A DNA stretch of 64,000 bases from Ruegeria_C sp040830705 (GCA_040830705.1 JBFOME010000002.1:1-64000); one strand, 5' to 3'; shown: positions 1-9,249, counted from the first letter of the stretch. A program made the numbers and translations. Notes: generated from the letters alone by a model not told the origin.

Positions 1-211
1 GAACCCAGCGGCCCAAGACGATCCGAACTCTCCCATCGCGGGGATGCCGGTTCTGGAATGCTGGAAGGCCAAGCAGGTCTTTGTGTCCAAGCGCGGGCAG
101 GGCACCGGGTATTCGGGTATCGAAAACCCGCTGTTCTTCAAAGAAAACACCCGCATGTTCTATGGTGATGCCAAGGCCAGCCTCGACAAGCTGCTGCCCA
201 TGATCGACTGA
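1..211 (+). CDS. pntB: NAD(P) transhydrogenase subunit beta, C-terminal fragment
   Basis: Only the last ~69 residues are inside the window, in a frame that ends at the TGA at 209-211. The segment contains NPAAQDDPNSPIAGMPVLE and IENPLFFKENTRMFYGDAK, which match the conserved NADP(H)-binding dIII domain at the C-terminus of the beta subunit of proton-translocating transhydrogenase. This inner-membrane enzyme couples the proton gradient to NADPH formation. pntA should lie upstream, outside the window. The 5' end is missing because of the window edge. A strong terminator follows 22 bp after the stop. Confidence 0.93.
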   Translation, partial: NPAAQDDPNSPIAGMPVLECWKAKQVFVSKRGQGTGYSGIENPLFFKENTRMFYGDAKASLDKLLPMID

Positions 212-232
212 GATCGGGTTTGATCCAATTGC

Positions 233-266
233 AAAGGGCGCCTACGGGCGCCCTTTTCTTTTTTCG
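233..266 (+). terminator. Rho-independent terminator of pntB
   Basis: A perfect 10-bp stem (233-242 with 247-256) closed by the 4-nt loop TACG is followed directly by a T-rich run (TTTTCTTTTTT). It starts 22 bp after the pntB stop codon. Confidence 0.93.
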
Positions 267-272
267 TTTTGG

Positions 273-331
273 TTAGGGGGCTTTGCCCCCTCGGCCTTCG
301 GCCTTACCCCCAGGATATTCTTGGCCGAATG
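273..331. repeat. Rhodobacterales-type intergenic double-hairpin repeat
   Basis: A GGGGGC/GCCCCC hairpin with loop TTT (276-290) is followed by a GGCC/GGCC hairpin with loop TTC (293-303), then by CCCCCAGGATATTCTTGGCC. I recognise this arrangement as a short intergenic repeat seen many times in Roseobacter-group genomes, where the tail often reads GGATATTTTTGG. I saw only this copy in the window. The rest of the 243-bp gap before the next gene holds no gene that I can support. Confidence 0.55.
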
Positions 332-454
332 AACTGCGGATCGGGTTCGGTCGCAAAATGTATGCCGCGGTATCCAGATAACATATTGAAATAAAAAGGC
401 ATTTGAAGCTGCTGCGGGAGAGCTTATAGTGGGTCGGATCATTCGGAGACCATC

Positions 455-1732
455 ATGCCGCCGATTCAGGACCATCCGCTGCGCTACGCGATTGCAAATG
501 AGCTGCATGCACGCCCTTTTCCTGTCGCCACTGCGCCGGGCACGGCGGTTTATCTGGCCATCAAACACCCTGATGGGGCGAATGGCGCCGCGCGCGAGGA
601 ATCGCACGCCCATTTGCTCGACCTTCTGGACCGGCATGGGGCGCAACACCCGCAACCGGGTGCGACGCATTTCTCGGGCAGGTTGGGACGGCACAATCTG
701 AAATGGGAGCAGCATACCGAGTTTGTTGCCTATACGGCATTTTTCGATGGTGTAAGCAGCCGTCCCTTTGATCCCGCGGATTTCGAGGTGTTTCCATCCG
801 ACTGGCTGGAAAATGCACCGGGGCAGAGGATCACCTCCATCGCTTTGCGTGTGCTGCCGCGCCCCGATATGCCCACGATCATCACATCGTTGCGCGACTG
901 GTTTGTTCCCGAAAGCCTTGCGGTTGCGCATGTGCTTGATGATGCGGCAGTGGTGGCCGGGGATTTCCGTATCGATCCGGCGGGGCATGTGCGGCTGGCA
1001 GTATTTGTCTCGGATGGAACCGACAAGCGGCGCGTGGGACGCATCGTACAGCGCCTGTGTGAGATCGAGACCTACAAGGCCATGTCGATGCTGGGCTTCG
1101 CCGAGGCCCGCAGCATGGGGCGGCGACTGGGCGAATTGGATTCGAAGCTGACCGAGCTGACCAGCGAAATGACCGATGAGGCGGCCCCGGCTGAAGAAAC
1201 ATTGCCAAAGCTGTTAACCGCCGCCGCCGAGCTAGAGACCATGGCCGCCCGCGCCTCGTTTCGGTTTGGCGCGACGGGCGCCTACGAGGCCATCGTGAAC
1301 CAGCGCATCCAGCTGTTGCGGGAAGAGCGGTTTCTGGGTCGGCAGACCTTGTCGGATTTCATGATCCGCCGCTACGACCCGGCCATGCGCACGGTCAAAT
1401 CTACTCAGACCCGGCTGCAAAGCCTGTCGGACCGGGCGATGCGGGCCGGTGAGTTACTGCGGACGCGGGTGGATGTTCAGCGCAGCGCGCAGAACCAGGA
1501 ACTGCTGGAAAGCATGGACCGCCGTGCCGATCTGGCCTTGCGGTTGCAGCACACGGTCGAAGGGCTGTCGGTGGTGGCGATCAGCTATTATGCGGTGTCG
1601 CTGGCGGTTTATCTGCTGGGGCCGCTGACCAAGCTGGGCCTTTCGAAAACCACGCTGACCGCCGGTGTGACCCTACCGGTCATCCTGCTGGTCTGGCTCA
1701 TGGTCAAGCGCATCCGCAAACATCTGGAATGA
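455..1732 (+). CDS. DUF3422 family protein with C-terminal membrane anchor
   Basis: A 425-residue protein of the DUF3422 family, whose function is not established. It opens with the typical motif HPLRYAIANELHARPFP (residues ~7-23). The middle (~200-380) is largely helical and charged, with probable coiled coil. The C-terminus has two hydrophobic segments (GLSVVAISYYAVSLAVYLLG and LTAGVTLPVILLVWLMV) followed by basic KRIRKH, suggesting inner-membrane anchoring with most of the chain in the cytoplasm. GGAG at 445-448 supports the ATG at 455. It is probably transcribed alone. Confidence 0.85.
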   Translation: MPPIQDHPLRYAIANELHARPFPVATAPGTAVYLAIKHPDGANGAAREESHAHLLDLLDRHGAQHPQPGATHFSGRLGRHNLKWEQHTEFVAYTAFFDGVSSRPFDPADFEVFPSDWLENAPGQRITSIALRVLPRPDMPTIITSLRDWFVPESLAVAHVLDDAAVVAGDFRIDPAGHVRLAVFVSDGTDKRRVGRIVQRLCEIETYKAMSMLGFAEARSMGRRLGELDSKLTELTSEMTDEAAPAEETLPKLLTAAAELETMAARASFRFGATGAYEAIVNQRIQLLREERFLGRQTLSDFMIRRYDPAMRTVKSTQTRLQSLSDRAMRAGELLRTRVDVQRSAQNQELLESMDRRADLALRLQHTVEGLSVVAISYYAVSLAVYLLGPLTKLGLSKTTLTAGVTLPVILLVWLMVKRIRKHLE

Positions 1733-1808
1733 CCATCTGTTCAGGCCGCGTTTTCGTCGCTAGGACTCGTCGTTAGAGTCGTCGGCCGACTCGGATAAAG
1801 GTCGTCAC

Positions 1809-2948
1809 ATGGTCGGGTTTCCAAGGGCATGGAGCGCAGTTGCCTCCATGTTTGTCCTCAACGGTGCCTTTTTTGGCATCTGGGCGTCGCGCATCCCGGC
1901 GGTGAGCGATGCGTTGTCGCTGTCGCATGAAACCCTCGGACTGGCGTTGTTGTTTCTGGCCGCGGGCGCGGTGTGTTCCTTTCCGGTTACCGGGCGGCTG
2001 GTCGACAGGTTCGGGGCCTATGGGGTCACCCTGATCGTGGGCGTGCTTTATGCGCTGAGCCTGATCCTGCTCGGGTTGGCAGGCAGCTATGCGTTTCTGT
2101 GTCTTGCGCTGTTTCTGTTTGGGGCTTCTCATGGGTCGATGGACGTGGCCATGAACGCCTGGGGGGCGGAGGTCGACCGACAGTTCAAGAAAGCCGCGAT
2201 GTCGTCGTTCCACGCCATGTGGAGCCTTGGGGCCGGGCTTGGCGCGCTCAGCGGGTTTGCGGCGATTCAGGCGCAGATGTCGGTTCTCTCACATTTTCTG
2301 GTCTCCGCCGTCAGCGTCGCGGTGTTGACGCTTGCTGTCGCGCGTATTGGGTGGGTGTCACAACGCTCGGATTTGTCGAAGGGCAAGGTTTTTGCCTTCC
2401 CGACAGGTATTCTTGTGCTGGTCGGGCTTTCGGCCTTGTGCGGTGCCATGGGTGAGGGCGCAGTCGCGGATTGGAGCGCAATTTATCTGCGTGACAGTAT
2501 CGGCGCGGAAGAGAGCGTGTCGACACTGGGTTATGCGGTGTTTTCGGTTGCCATGGTGGCGGTGCGCTTTGTAGGCGGCTGGGTGATCGGCGCGCTTGGT
2601 CCCGTTCTCGCTGCGCGCTTGGGTGGGGCATTCGCCACCGTCGGGGCCGTGGCGGTTGTAGCCGCCAGCGTTCCCTTGACCGTTCTGGTGGGGCTTGGGC
2701 TGATGGGCGTCGGCTATGCCGTGGTTATGCCGCTTGCCTTCACCCGCGCGGCCAATGATCCGTATGTGCCACAAGGGCAGGGGATCGCCAGCGTGGCGAC
2801 GCTGGGCTATGGCGGGTTGCTGATCGGACCGCCGTTGATCGGATTTCTGGCGCATTTGACTTCGTTGCGGATGGCGTTGGCGGTGCTGGTGCCGCTGGCA
2901 CTTCTGATCGTGATACTGGCCGGTGCGCTGCGCCCGCGCGCCAACTAG
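1809..2948 (+). CDS. MFS transporter
   Basis: A 379-residue very hydrophobic protein with the usual 12 predicted transmembrane helices of the major facilitator superfamily. The loop after TM2 reads GRLVDRFGAYGV, a form of the MFS motif A. It resembles the small YbjJ-like group (start region FVLNGAFFGIWASRIPAV), often annotated as sugar or unknown-substrate exporters. The substrate cannot be read from sequence. AAAGG lies about 7 bp before the ATG. It is a single gene between the DUF3422 gene and argE. Confidence 0.85.
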   Translation: MVGFPRAWSAVASMFVLNGAFFGIWASRIPAVSDALSLSHETLGLALLFLAAGAVCSFPVTGRLVDRFGAYGVTLIVGVLYALSLILLGLAGSYAFLCLALFLFGASHGSMDVAMNAWGAEVDRQFKKAAMSSFHAMWSLGAGLGALSGFAAIQAQMSVLSHFLVSAVSVAVLTLAVARIGWVSQRSDLSKGKVFAFPTGILVLVGLSALCGAMGEGAVADWSAIYLRDSIGAEESVSTLGYAVFSVAMVAVRFVGGWVIGALGPVLAARLGGAFATVGAVAVVAASVPLTVLVGLGLMGVGYAVVMPLAFTRAANDPYVPQGQGIASVATLGYGGLLIGPPLIGFLAHLTSLRMALAVLVPLALLIVILAGALRPRAN

Positions 2949-3029
2949 CACGCAATCGGTTTGACACTGCCTGCCCCGGCGACTTAGCGTGCGCGCATCC
3001 CCTCGGACCGATCTGCCAAGAGGCGCAAC

Positions 3030-4196
3030 ATGACTGAGAAACTGTCTCCGCGCGCGCTGATGGAAAAGCTGGTGTCTTTTCCGACAGTGAGCCGTGACAC
3101 CAATCTGCCGCTGATCGACTGGGTCGAGGGGTATCTGACCTCCCACGGCGTAACGACGCATCGGATGGAGGCCCCGGGTCAGCCTGAAAAGGCCGCGCTT
3201 TTTGCCCATGTGGGCCCGTGGCAAGAGGGGGCTGTGGTGCTTTCGGGTCATACCGATGTCGTACCGGTGGATGGCCAGAAATGGGACAGTGATCCGTTCG
3301 AGTTGATCGAGGCCGATGGCCGTCTATACGGGCGCGGCACTTGCGACATGAAAGGGTTCGATGCGCTGGCGATTTGGGCCTTGGTCGAGGCGCAGGGGCG
3401 CGATCTGACCACCCCGCTGCAACTGGCGCTGAGTTATGACGAAGAGATCGGATGCCTCTGCCCGCCGCATCTGATCCGGGCGATGGAGCCTGTCGTGCCC
3501 AAGGGGCGGATCGTCATCGTGGGTGAACCGTCGATGATGCAGGTGGTGACGGGGCACAAGGGCGATATCGGGCTGAACGTTCATGTGCACGGGTTCGAAG
3601 TGCACAGCTCGCTCATGCACGCGGGCGTCAGCGCAGTGCATGAGGCCGCGCGGCTGATTGAATGGGCCAATCAGCGCAACCGGCAAAACCGCGCTGCCCC
3701 ACGAGACGCGACCGCGGCGCTTTTTGAACCGCCCTGGACGACGCAGCATGTCGGAAAGATCGAAGGCGGTACCGCCAACAACATCACCGCAAAAGATTGC
3801 CGCTTTTTCATCGAATGCCGCACCCTGCCGGGTGATTCCCTGGATGGCTGGAAGGCGGAGTTTCAGGCCTTTGCTGATGAGGTTGAGGCGGAGATGCAGG
3901 AGGTTCACCCCGATGCGGGGATCGAGATCAGTGAGGTTTTCAAGGTCTCCGGTCTGGTTCCCGAAGAACAGGGAGCAGCAGAGGCCCTGGCACGTGCGCT
4001 GACCGGTGACAATGGCACACATGTCGTTAGCTATGGTACCGAGGCCGGGCAGTTTCAGGAGGCCGGATATTCGGTTATCATCTGCGGCCCCGGTGACATT
4101 GCGCAGGCGCATCAGCCCAATGAGTATTTGGCAATCGAACAACTCGAAGCCGGGCAAGCATTCATGACATCCCTCTTGGAGCGACTTTCCTCGTGA
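3030..4196 (+). CDS. argE: Acetylornithine deacetylase / M20 family deacylase
   Basis: A 388-residue M20-family zinc deacylase. Metal ligands are visible at H74 and D76 (SGHTDVVPVDG), D107 (GRGTCDMKG) and E138/E139 (SYDEEIGC), with a later ligand in the C-terminal TEAGQFQEAG region. The family hydrolyses N2-acetyl-ornithine to ornithine and acetate. Many Rhodobacterales carry an ArgJ-type acetyl cycle, so the true role may be catabolic cleavage of an N-acyl amino acid. The stop overlaps the GTG start of the next gene (GTGA), so the two are translationally coupled, which favours a catabolic role. Confidence 0.8.
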   Translation: MTEKLSPRALMEKLVSFPTVSRDTNLPLIDWVEGYLTSHGVTTHRMEAPGQPEKAALFAHVGPWQEGAVVLSGHTDVVPVDGQKWDSDPFELIEADGRLYGRGTCDMKGFDALAIWALVEAQGRDLTTPLQLALSYDEEIGCLCPPHLIRAMEPVVPKGRIVIVGEPSMMQVVTGHKGDIGLNVHVHGFEVHSSLMHAGVSAVHEAARLIEWANQRNRQNRAAPRDATAALFEPPWTTQHVGKIEGGTANNITAKDCRFFIECRTLPGDSLDGWKAEFQAFADEVEAEMQEVHPDAGIEISEVFKVSGLVPEEQGAAEALARALTGDNGTHVVSYGTEAGQFQEAGYSVIICGPGDIAQAHQPNEYLAIEQLEAGQAFMTSLLERLSS

Positions 4197-5539
4197 AGGG
4201 TATCCCGATTACAGAGAGTTCGCTGGTCGAACATGAAGTGGTGCTGCCCCAAAGCGCACCTGCTGTCGTTGTCGGCGGCGGGATCATCGGTGTGATGAGC
4301 GCCTATTTCCTGGCCAAGAAGGGGTTGCGCCCCGTGTTGCTCGAAAAGGGTCGCATCGCCGGGGAACAATCAGCGCGCAACTGGGGCTGGGTGCGCCAGA
4401 TGGGGCGTGATCCCGCTGAGCTGCCGATCATGGTCGAGGCAAACAGGATCTGGCGCGAGTTACAGGCTGAGGGGCCGGATGATCTGGGTCTGCGACCTTG
4501 CGGCCTGACCTATGTGGCGCAGTCTGACAAACAACTGGCCGCATTTGAGGCGTGGCTGCCCCATGCGCTCGAAAACGGCGTCGATTCACGGATGTTGAGT
4601 AGCGCTGAGCTCAGCGAACTGATCCCGCAGGCATCGGGCAAATGGCCCGGCGCGATGCACACGCCATCAGACATGCGCGCCGAACCCTGGGTGGCGGTGC
4701 CTGCATTGGCGCGTGCGGCAGTTGCGGCGGGCGCGGTGATCCGCGAGAATTGCGCGGTGCGGATGCTGGATGTGCAGGCCGGGCGCATCGCGGGCGTCGT
4801 GACCGAAGCCGGGCGGATCGATACAAGCGAGGTTGTTCTGGCGGGCGGTGCTTGGTCCAACCTGTTCCTGCGGCGACATGGCGTTGATATTCCTCAACTT
4901 TCGGTGCGGGCCACCGTTGTGGCCACTGCGCCCGTGCCGGATGTTTATACGGGCGGCGCGGATTTCGGCCAGATTGCCCTGCGGCGGCGGGCCGATGGCG
5001 GCTATTCGCTGGCCCAAGGGCACGCGCATGATTTCTGGATCGGTCCGGACGCGTTCCGGGCCGCACGCGCCTTCTTCCCGCAATTGCTCACCGATCCGTT
5101 TGGGCGCCGCTATCTGCCCGCCGCCCCGCGCGGCTACCCGGATGCCTGGGGCACGAAACGGCGCTGGGCGGGGGATGAGGTCTCGCCCTTCGAGCGCTGC
5201 CGCGTGCTCAACCCCGCGCCGAACCAGCGCTATGTGCAGCAGATACTGGACAGGTTTCAGGCGCTCTTTCCTGGGCTCGGCACTATTCAGGCCAATGCCG
5301 CCTGGGCCGGGATGATCGACACGATGCCAGATGTGGTCCCGATAGTGGACCGGGTCGAGGCGCTGCCGGGACTGTCGCTCTGCACCGGGATGAGCGGACA
5401 TGGATTCGGCATAGGCCCCGCCTTTGGACGCATCATGGCCGACCTTGTGACAGGCGACGCGCCGGGACATGATCTGAACCGATTCCGCCTGTCGCGGTTC
5501 AGCGATGGCTCGAAGCTGGAATTGGGGCCGTCACTCTGA
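4193..5539 (+). CDS. FAD-dependent oxidoreductase (D-amino acid dehydrogenase-like, DAO family)
   Basis: 448 residues beginning at GTG 4193, which overlaps the argE stop. The Rossmann FAD motif VVVGGGIIGVMSAY lies at residues ~25-38, with the acidic ribose-binding E51. The SARNWGWVRQMGRDP segment is typical of DAO-fold amine or amino-acid oxidoreductases in this order. The C-terminal MSGHGFGIGPAFGRIMADL is the second FAD-contact motif. It most likely oxidises an amine or D-/imino-type amino acid. The substrate is unknown, though the deacylases on both sides suggest one released from an N-acylated precursor. Confidence 0.82.
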   Translation: MKGIPITESSLVEHEVVLPQSAPAVVVGGGIIGVMSAYFLAKKGLRPVLLEKGRIAGEQSARNWGWVRQMGRDPAELPIMVEANRIWRELQAEGPDDLGLRPCGLTYVAQSDKQLAAFEAWLPHALENGVDSRMLSSAELSELIPQASGKWPGAMHTPSDMRAEPWVAVPALARAAVAAGAVIRENCAVRMLDVQAGRIAGVVTEAGRIDTSEVVLAGGAWSNLFLRRHGVDIPQLSVRATVVATAPVPDVYTGGADFGQIALRRRADGGYSLAQGHAHDFWIGPDAFRAARAFFPQLLTDPFGRRYLPAAPRGYPDAWGTKRRWAGDEVSPFERCRVLNPAPNQRYVQQILDRFQALFPGLGTIQANAAWAGMIDTMPDVVPIVDRVEALPGLSLCTGMSGHGFGIGPAFGRIMADLVTGDAPGHDLNRFRLSRFSDGSKLELGPSL

Positions 5540-5639
5540 AGTTTTTGGCCGTGTTCCGCTCTGGAAGAGTGGGGCAAGGTGCATATCTAGACTACGATTG
5601 AGATACCGGCCTGCGGACCGGACCAAGAAGGAGCATCAG

Positions 5640-6803
5640 ATGCCAGTCAAGAACCGCTTTGCAGAGCTGCAGGATGAGATCACCGCGTGGCGCCGTGACA
5701 TTCATGAAAACCCCGAGATTCTGTTCGAGACCCATCGCACCAGCGCGCTGGTGGCCGACAAATTGCGCGCATTTGGCTGCGACGAGGTGGTGACCGGCAT
5801 TGGCCGCACCGGCGTGGTCGGTGTCATCAAGGGCCAATCTGATAGCGCGGGCAAGGTGATCGGCTTGCGCGCCGATATGGATGCGCTGCCGATCCACGAG
5901 GCGACCGGTCTGGACTATGCCTCGAAAACGCCCGGCGCGATGCATGCCTGCGGCCATGATGGCCATACCGCCATGCTGCTGGGCGCGGCGAAATACCTGG
6001 CCGAAACCCGCAATTTCGACGGTACCGCCGTGATCATCTTTCAGCCCGCCGAAGAGGGCGGCGGTGGCGGCCGCGAGATGTGCGAGGATGGCATGATGGA
6101 CCGCTGGGGCATTCAGGAAGTCTATGGCATGCATAACTGGCCGGGCCAGCCGGTGGGCAGCTTTGCCATCCGCCCCGGCGCTTTTTTTGCCGCCACCGAC
6201 CAGTTCGAAATTACGCTGGAAGGCAAGGGAGGTCATGCGGCCAAGCCACAAACCACTGTCGACAGCACCGTTATGGCGGCCAAGGCCGTTTTGGCCCTGC
6301 AAACCATCGTCAGCCGCAATGCCGATCCCACAGATCAGCTTGTAGTGTCAGTCACCTCGTTTGTGACCTCTTCCAACGCTTTCAACGTGATCCCGCAGAA
6401 GGTATTTTTGAAGGGCACCGTGCGCACCATGAGCACCGAAATGCGTGATCTGGCAGAACAGCGGATTAAGGAGATCTGCTCAGGCATTGCCATGACCTTC
6501 GGCGGCTCGGCGGATGTCACCTATCACCGGGGCTATCCAGTTATGGTGAACTCGGACGAACAAACCGAGTTTGCCGCCTCTGTGGCCCGTAATGTGTCAG
6601 GCAAATGTGACGATGCGCCGCTGGTGATGGGGGGCGAGGATTTCGCCTTCATGCTGGAGGAACGTCCAGGGGCATACATTCTTGTCGGCAACGGTGACAC
6701 CGCGATGGTGCATCACCCGGAGTACAACTTCAATGACGAGGCCATCCCCGCCGGGTGTAGCTGGTGGGCCGGCATTATCGAACAGCGAATGCCCGCGGCG
6801 TGA
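5640..6803 (+). CDS. M20 aminoacylase / amidohydrolase (hippurate hydrolase-like)
   Basis: A 387-residue M20D peptidase-family amidohydrolase. I chose the ATG at 5640 because AAGGAG (5628-5633) sits 6 bp upstream and the protein then begins in register with the family; the frame is open further upstream but without homology. Metal-binding residues include C104, H106 and D107/H109 (MHACGHDGHTAMLLG), the EEGGGG motif near residue 137 and the C-terminal MGGEDFAFMLE. Such enzymes hydrolyse N-acyl or N-aroyl amino acids, or IAA-amino acid conjugates. It lies in line with the argE-like and FAD oxidase genes. Confidence 0.88.
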   Translation: MPVKNRFAELQDEITAWRRDIHENPEILFETHRTSALVADKLRAFGCDEVVTGIGRTGVVGVIKGQSDSAGKVIGLRADMDALPIHEATGLDYASKTPGAMHACGHDGHTAMLLGAAKYLAETRNFDGTAVIIFQPAEEGGGGGREMCEDGMMDRWGIQEVYGMHNWPGQPVGSFAIRPGAFFAATDQFEITLEGKGGHAAKPQTTVDSTVMAAKAVLALQTIVSRNADPTDQLVVSVTSFVTSSNAFNVIPQKVFLKGTVRTMSTEMRDLAEQRIKEICSGIAMTFGGSADVTYHRGYPVMVNSDEQTEFAASVARNVSGKCDDAPLVMGGEDFAFMLEERPGAYILVGNGDTAMVHHPEYNFNDEAIPAGCSWWAGIIEQRMPAA

Positions 6804-6830
6804 TCCGGGCTTGCGCTGTGCAGCGGCGTT

Positions 6831-8147
6831 TCAGCCGCTACTATCAGGCCCGGTAAGCTCAAGCTCCTGGCAGAGGCTGTCGATAACATTTGCCAGCGCG
6901 TTTTGCTGCGTGGCGACATAGGCCGATGCGGCGCGCCGAGCCTCGGCGAAGGCCGCCGGATTGTCCAACCAGTCGGCGACTGCCGATGCGAGACTGTCGG
7001 CGTCCCGGATTTCGCGGGCGCCGCCGTCCGCTTTCATCTGCGCATAGGTTTCAGCGAAATTGAAATAGCCCGGTCCGGTGATCACCGCGGCACCGGCCTG
7101 CGCTGGCTCAAACGGGTTGTGACCGCCGATCTCCAATAGCGAGCCGCCGAGGAAAACAAGCTTGCAAAGCGCGTACCACGTGCCGGTCTCGCCCAGCGTG
7201 TCGGCCATATAGACCTGGGTTTGTGCGCCGGTCTCTTCCCCGGCGCTGCGTCGGGCGCAGATCAGGCCCGCCGCGCGCACCAGGGCCTGAACCTCGTCGC
7301 CCCTTTCGGGGTGGCGAGGCACCAGCAGCAGCAGCAGGTCGGGATGTGCCGCGAGAAGGTTATTGTGGGCCCGAAGTACATGCTCCTCTTCGCCCTTGTG
7401 GGTGGAACTGGCGACCCAGACCGGACGGTCGCCGATCTGCGCCAGTAACACCTCGCGTGTCGCTGCATCCACTGGCAACGGGTCCGAGGTTGCCTTGAGG
7501 TTGCTGCCGGGGCGGACCCGATCCGGATCGGCCCCCATGGCGATGAGGTTGTTGGCAGTCTGCTGGTTCTGGGTCAGAAACAAGGTGAAGCGGTCGAGGA
7601 TGAAACGCGCGGTGCCGGGAAACCTCTGCCAGCCTTGCACCGATTTCTGCGAGAGCCGTGCGTTCAATAGCGCCAGCTTGATGCCCCGGCGATGGGCCTC
7701 GACCAGCATGCGGGGCCAAAGCTCGCTCTCGACGAAAATACCCGCCTGCGGTCGCCAGTGATCGTAGAACCGGGTCACGGCGGCACCCGTGTCGAGCGGG
7801 ACGAACTGATGCCAGGTGCGCGGCGGCAAGCGTTTGGCGACCAGTTCGGCCGAAGTGGGCGTGCCCGAGGTGATCAGAAATTCCGCCTCAGGCAAGACCG
7901 TGCCCATGCGTGTGATCAGCGTCAGTACCGACAGGCTTTCGCCGACACTTGCCGCATGAAACCAGATCAACTGGCCTTCGGGTCGGGGCAGGGTGGCATG
8001 GCCCAGCCGCTCGCGCTGCCGATCAGCTGCGACCCCGGCTGCGTCAAGTTTGCGTTGCACGGATCGCCAAGCCAGCGGGGCAAGCGCACTCGTGACAGCG
8101 GCATAAAATCGGTAAAGCGGCGTCGGACTGACGCCTTGTGCAGGCAC
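6831..8147 (-). CDS. waaA: 3-deoxy-D-manno-octulosonic acid (Kdo) transferase
   Basis: 438 residues, GT-B fold glycosyltransferase that adds Kdo from CMP-Kdo to lipid A at the inner membrane. The N-terminus carries a hydrophobic stretch and the motif WFHAASVGES with the glutamate expected as catalytic base. The C-terminal half has FLGGSLLEIGGHNPFEPAQ, the donor-binding signature of the family. It starts at GTG 8147, one base after the moaA stop codon, so it is coupled to moaA. No other LPS gene is nearby. It converges on the M20 gene. Confidence 0.92.
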   Translation of the reverse strand: MPAQGVSPTPLYRFYAAVTSALAPLAWRSVQRKLDAAGVAADRQRERLGHATLPRPEGQLIWFHAASVGESLSVLTLITRMGTVLPEAEFLITSGTPTSAELVAKRLPPRTWHQFVPLDTGAAVTRFYDHWRPQAGIFVESELWPRMLVEAHRRGIKLALLNARLSQKSVQGWQRFPGTARFILDRFTLFLTQNQQTANNLIAMGADPDRVRPGSNLKATSDPLPVDAATREVLLAQIGDRPVWVASSTHKGEEEHVLRAHNNLLAAHPDLLLLLVPRHPERGDEVQALVRAAGLICARRSAGEETGAQTQVYMADTLGETGTWYALCKLVFLGGSLLEIGGHNPFEPAQAGAAVITGPGYFNFAETYAQMKADGGAREIRDADSLASAVADWLDNPAAFAEARRAASAYVATQQNALANVIDSLCQELELTGPDSSG

Positions 8148-8148
8148 C

Positions 8149-9156
8149 TCAACCGCCCGTATGGCTCATATGCCGGGGCATCTGGCCGTCGAGCGTTTGC
8201 CGGGAATAGTCGAAATCATGGCCCTTGGGCTTGAGATTGATGGCGGCGCGGATAGCCTCCTGCAGCGGTTCCTCGGTCTCCGGATGGTCGCGCAGCGGCT
8301 GGCGCAAATCGGCCATATCCTCTTGCCCGAGACACATATAAAGCTCGCCGGTGCAGGTCAGGCGGACGCGGTTGCAGCTTTCGCAGAAATTGTGGGAAAG
8401 CGGTGTGATGAAGCCGATCTTCTGCCCGGTCTCTTCCAGGCGCACATAGCGGGCCGGGCCACCGGTGCGTTCCACCAGATCGCTGACCTGATAGTGGTTT
8501 TCATACTCAGCGCGAACATCTTTGAGCGACCAGTATTGGCCAAGCCGGTTCTCGTTGCCGATATCGCCCATCGGCATAACCTCGATCCAGGTCAGGTCCA
8601 TATCGCGCGAGGCACACCATTCGGTGATGGCGGGCAGTTCCTCTTCGTTGAAACCTTTCAGGGCCACGGCATTGATCTTGATCCGCAGCCCGGCCTTTTG
8701 CGCCGCGTCGATCCCGCGCAGCACCTGTTTCAGGCGACCCCAGCGGGTGATGTCGGCGAATTTGTCCTCGTCCAGAGTGTCGAGCGAGACGTTCACCCGC
8801 CGTACGCCTGCCGCATAAAGCTGATCGGCAAACCGTTCCAATTGCGAGCCATTGGTGGTGAGCGTCAGTTCTTCCAGCGCGCCGCTATCCAGATGGCGGG
8901 TCATGCCGTTGAAAAAGGTCATGATGTCGCGCCGCACCAGCGGTTCGCCCCCGGTGATGCGCAGCTTGCGCACGCCAAGCCCGACAAAGGTCGAGCACAT
9001 GCGATCCAGCTCTTCCAGCGTCAGCAGTTCTTTCTTTGGCAGAAAGGTCATGTTCTCGGACATGCAATAGACGCAGCGGAAATCGCAGCGGTCAGTAACC
9101 GAAACGCGAAGGTAGGTGATAGCGCGGGCGAATGGATCAATCAGGGGTGCGGTCAT
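8149..9156 (-). CDS. moaA: GTP 3',8-cyclase (molybdenum cofactor biosynthesis)
   Basis: 335 residues from ATG 9154-9156. MoaA is a radical-SAM enzyme that converts GTP to the cyclic precursor used by MoaC for molybdopterin. The SAM-cluster motif C24-x3-C28-x2-C31 (CDFRCVYC) follows RVSVTDR. ITGGEPLVRRDI is the SAM-binding GGEP motif. The second 4Fe-4S cluster has CESCNRVRLTC and a third Cys in LYMCLG. The protein ends in the conserved Gly-Gly. The reading frame is open 12 codons further upstream, but the family begins near MTAPLIDPFAR. Confidence 0.96.
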   Translation of the reverse strand: MTAPLIDPFARAITYLRVSVTDRCDFRCVYCMSENMTFLPKKELLTLEELDRMCSTFVGLGVRKLRITGGEPLVRRDIMTFFNGMTRHLDSGALEELTLTTNGSQLERFADQLYAAGVRRVNVSLDTLDEDKFADITRWGRLKQVLRGIDAAQKAGLRIKINAVALKGFNEEELPAITEWCASRDMDLTWIEVMPMGDIGNENRLGQYWSLKDVRAEYENHYQVSDLVERTGGPARYVRLEETGQKIGFITPLSHNFCESCNRVRLTCTGELYMCLGQEDMADLRQPLRDHPETEEPLQEAIRAAINLKPKGHDFDYSRQTLDGQMPRHMSHTGG

Positions 9157-9249
9157 GGCGATATAGCTAAAGCGGAGCCCGGCCTGCGGCAAGGGGGATC
9201 ATGGTTTTTGGGTCTGGCATGGCCGGGCACAGATAGCTAGGGTTTTGAT

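Noticed and set aside
1733..1808. GTCG-rich inverted repeat (GAGTCG/CGACTC) before the MFS gene
   Set aside because: Short stem with no T-run and no match to a known operator; may be chance in GC-rich DNA.
6822..6839. Hairpin AGCGGC/GCCGCT between the M20 gene and waaA
   Set aside because: It overlaps the last codons of waaA and lacks a T-run, so I did not list it as a terminator.
8161..9240. Plus-strand frame of 359 codons opposite moaA
   Set aside because: moaA is complete with both Fe-S motifs; the reverse frame has no homology.
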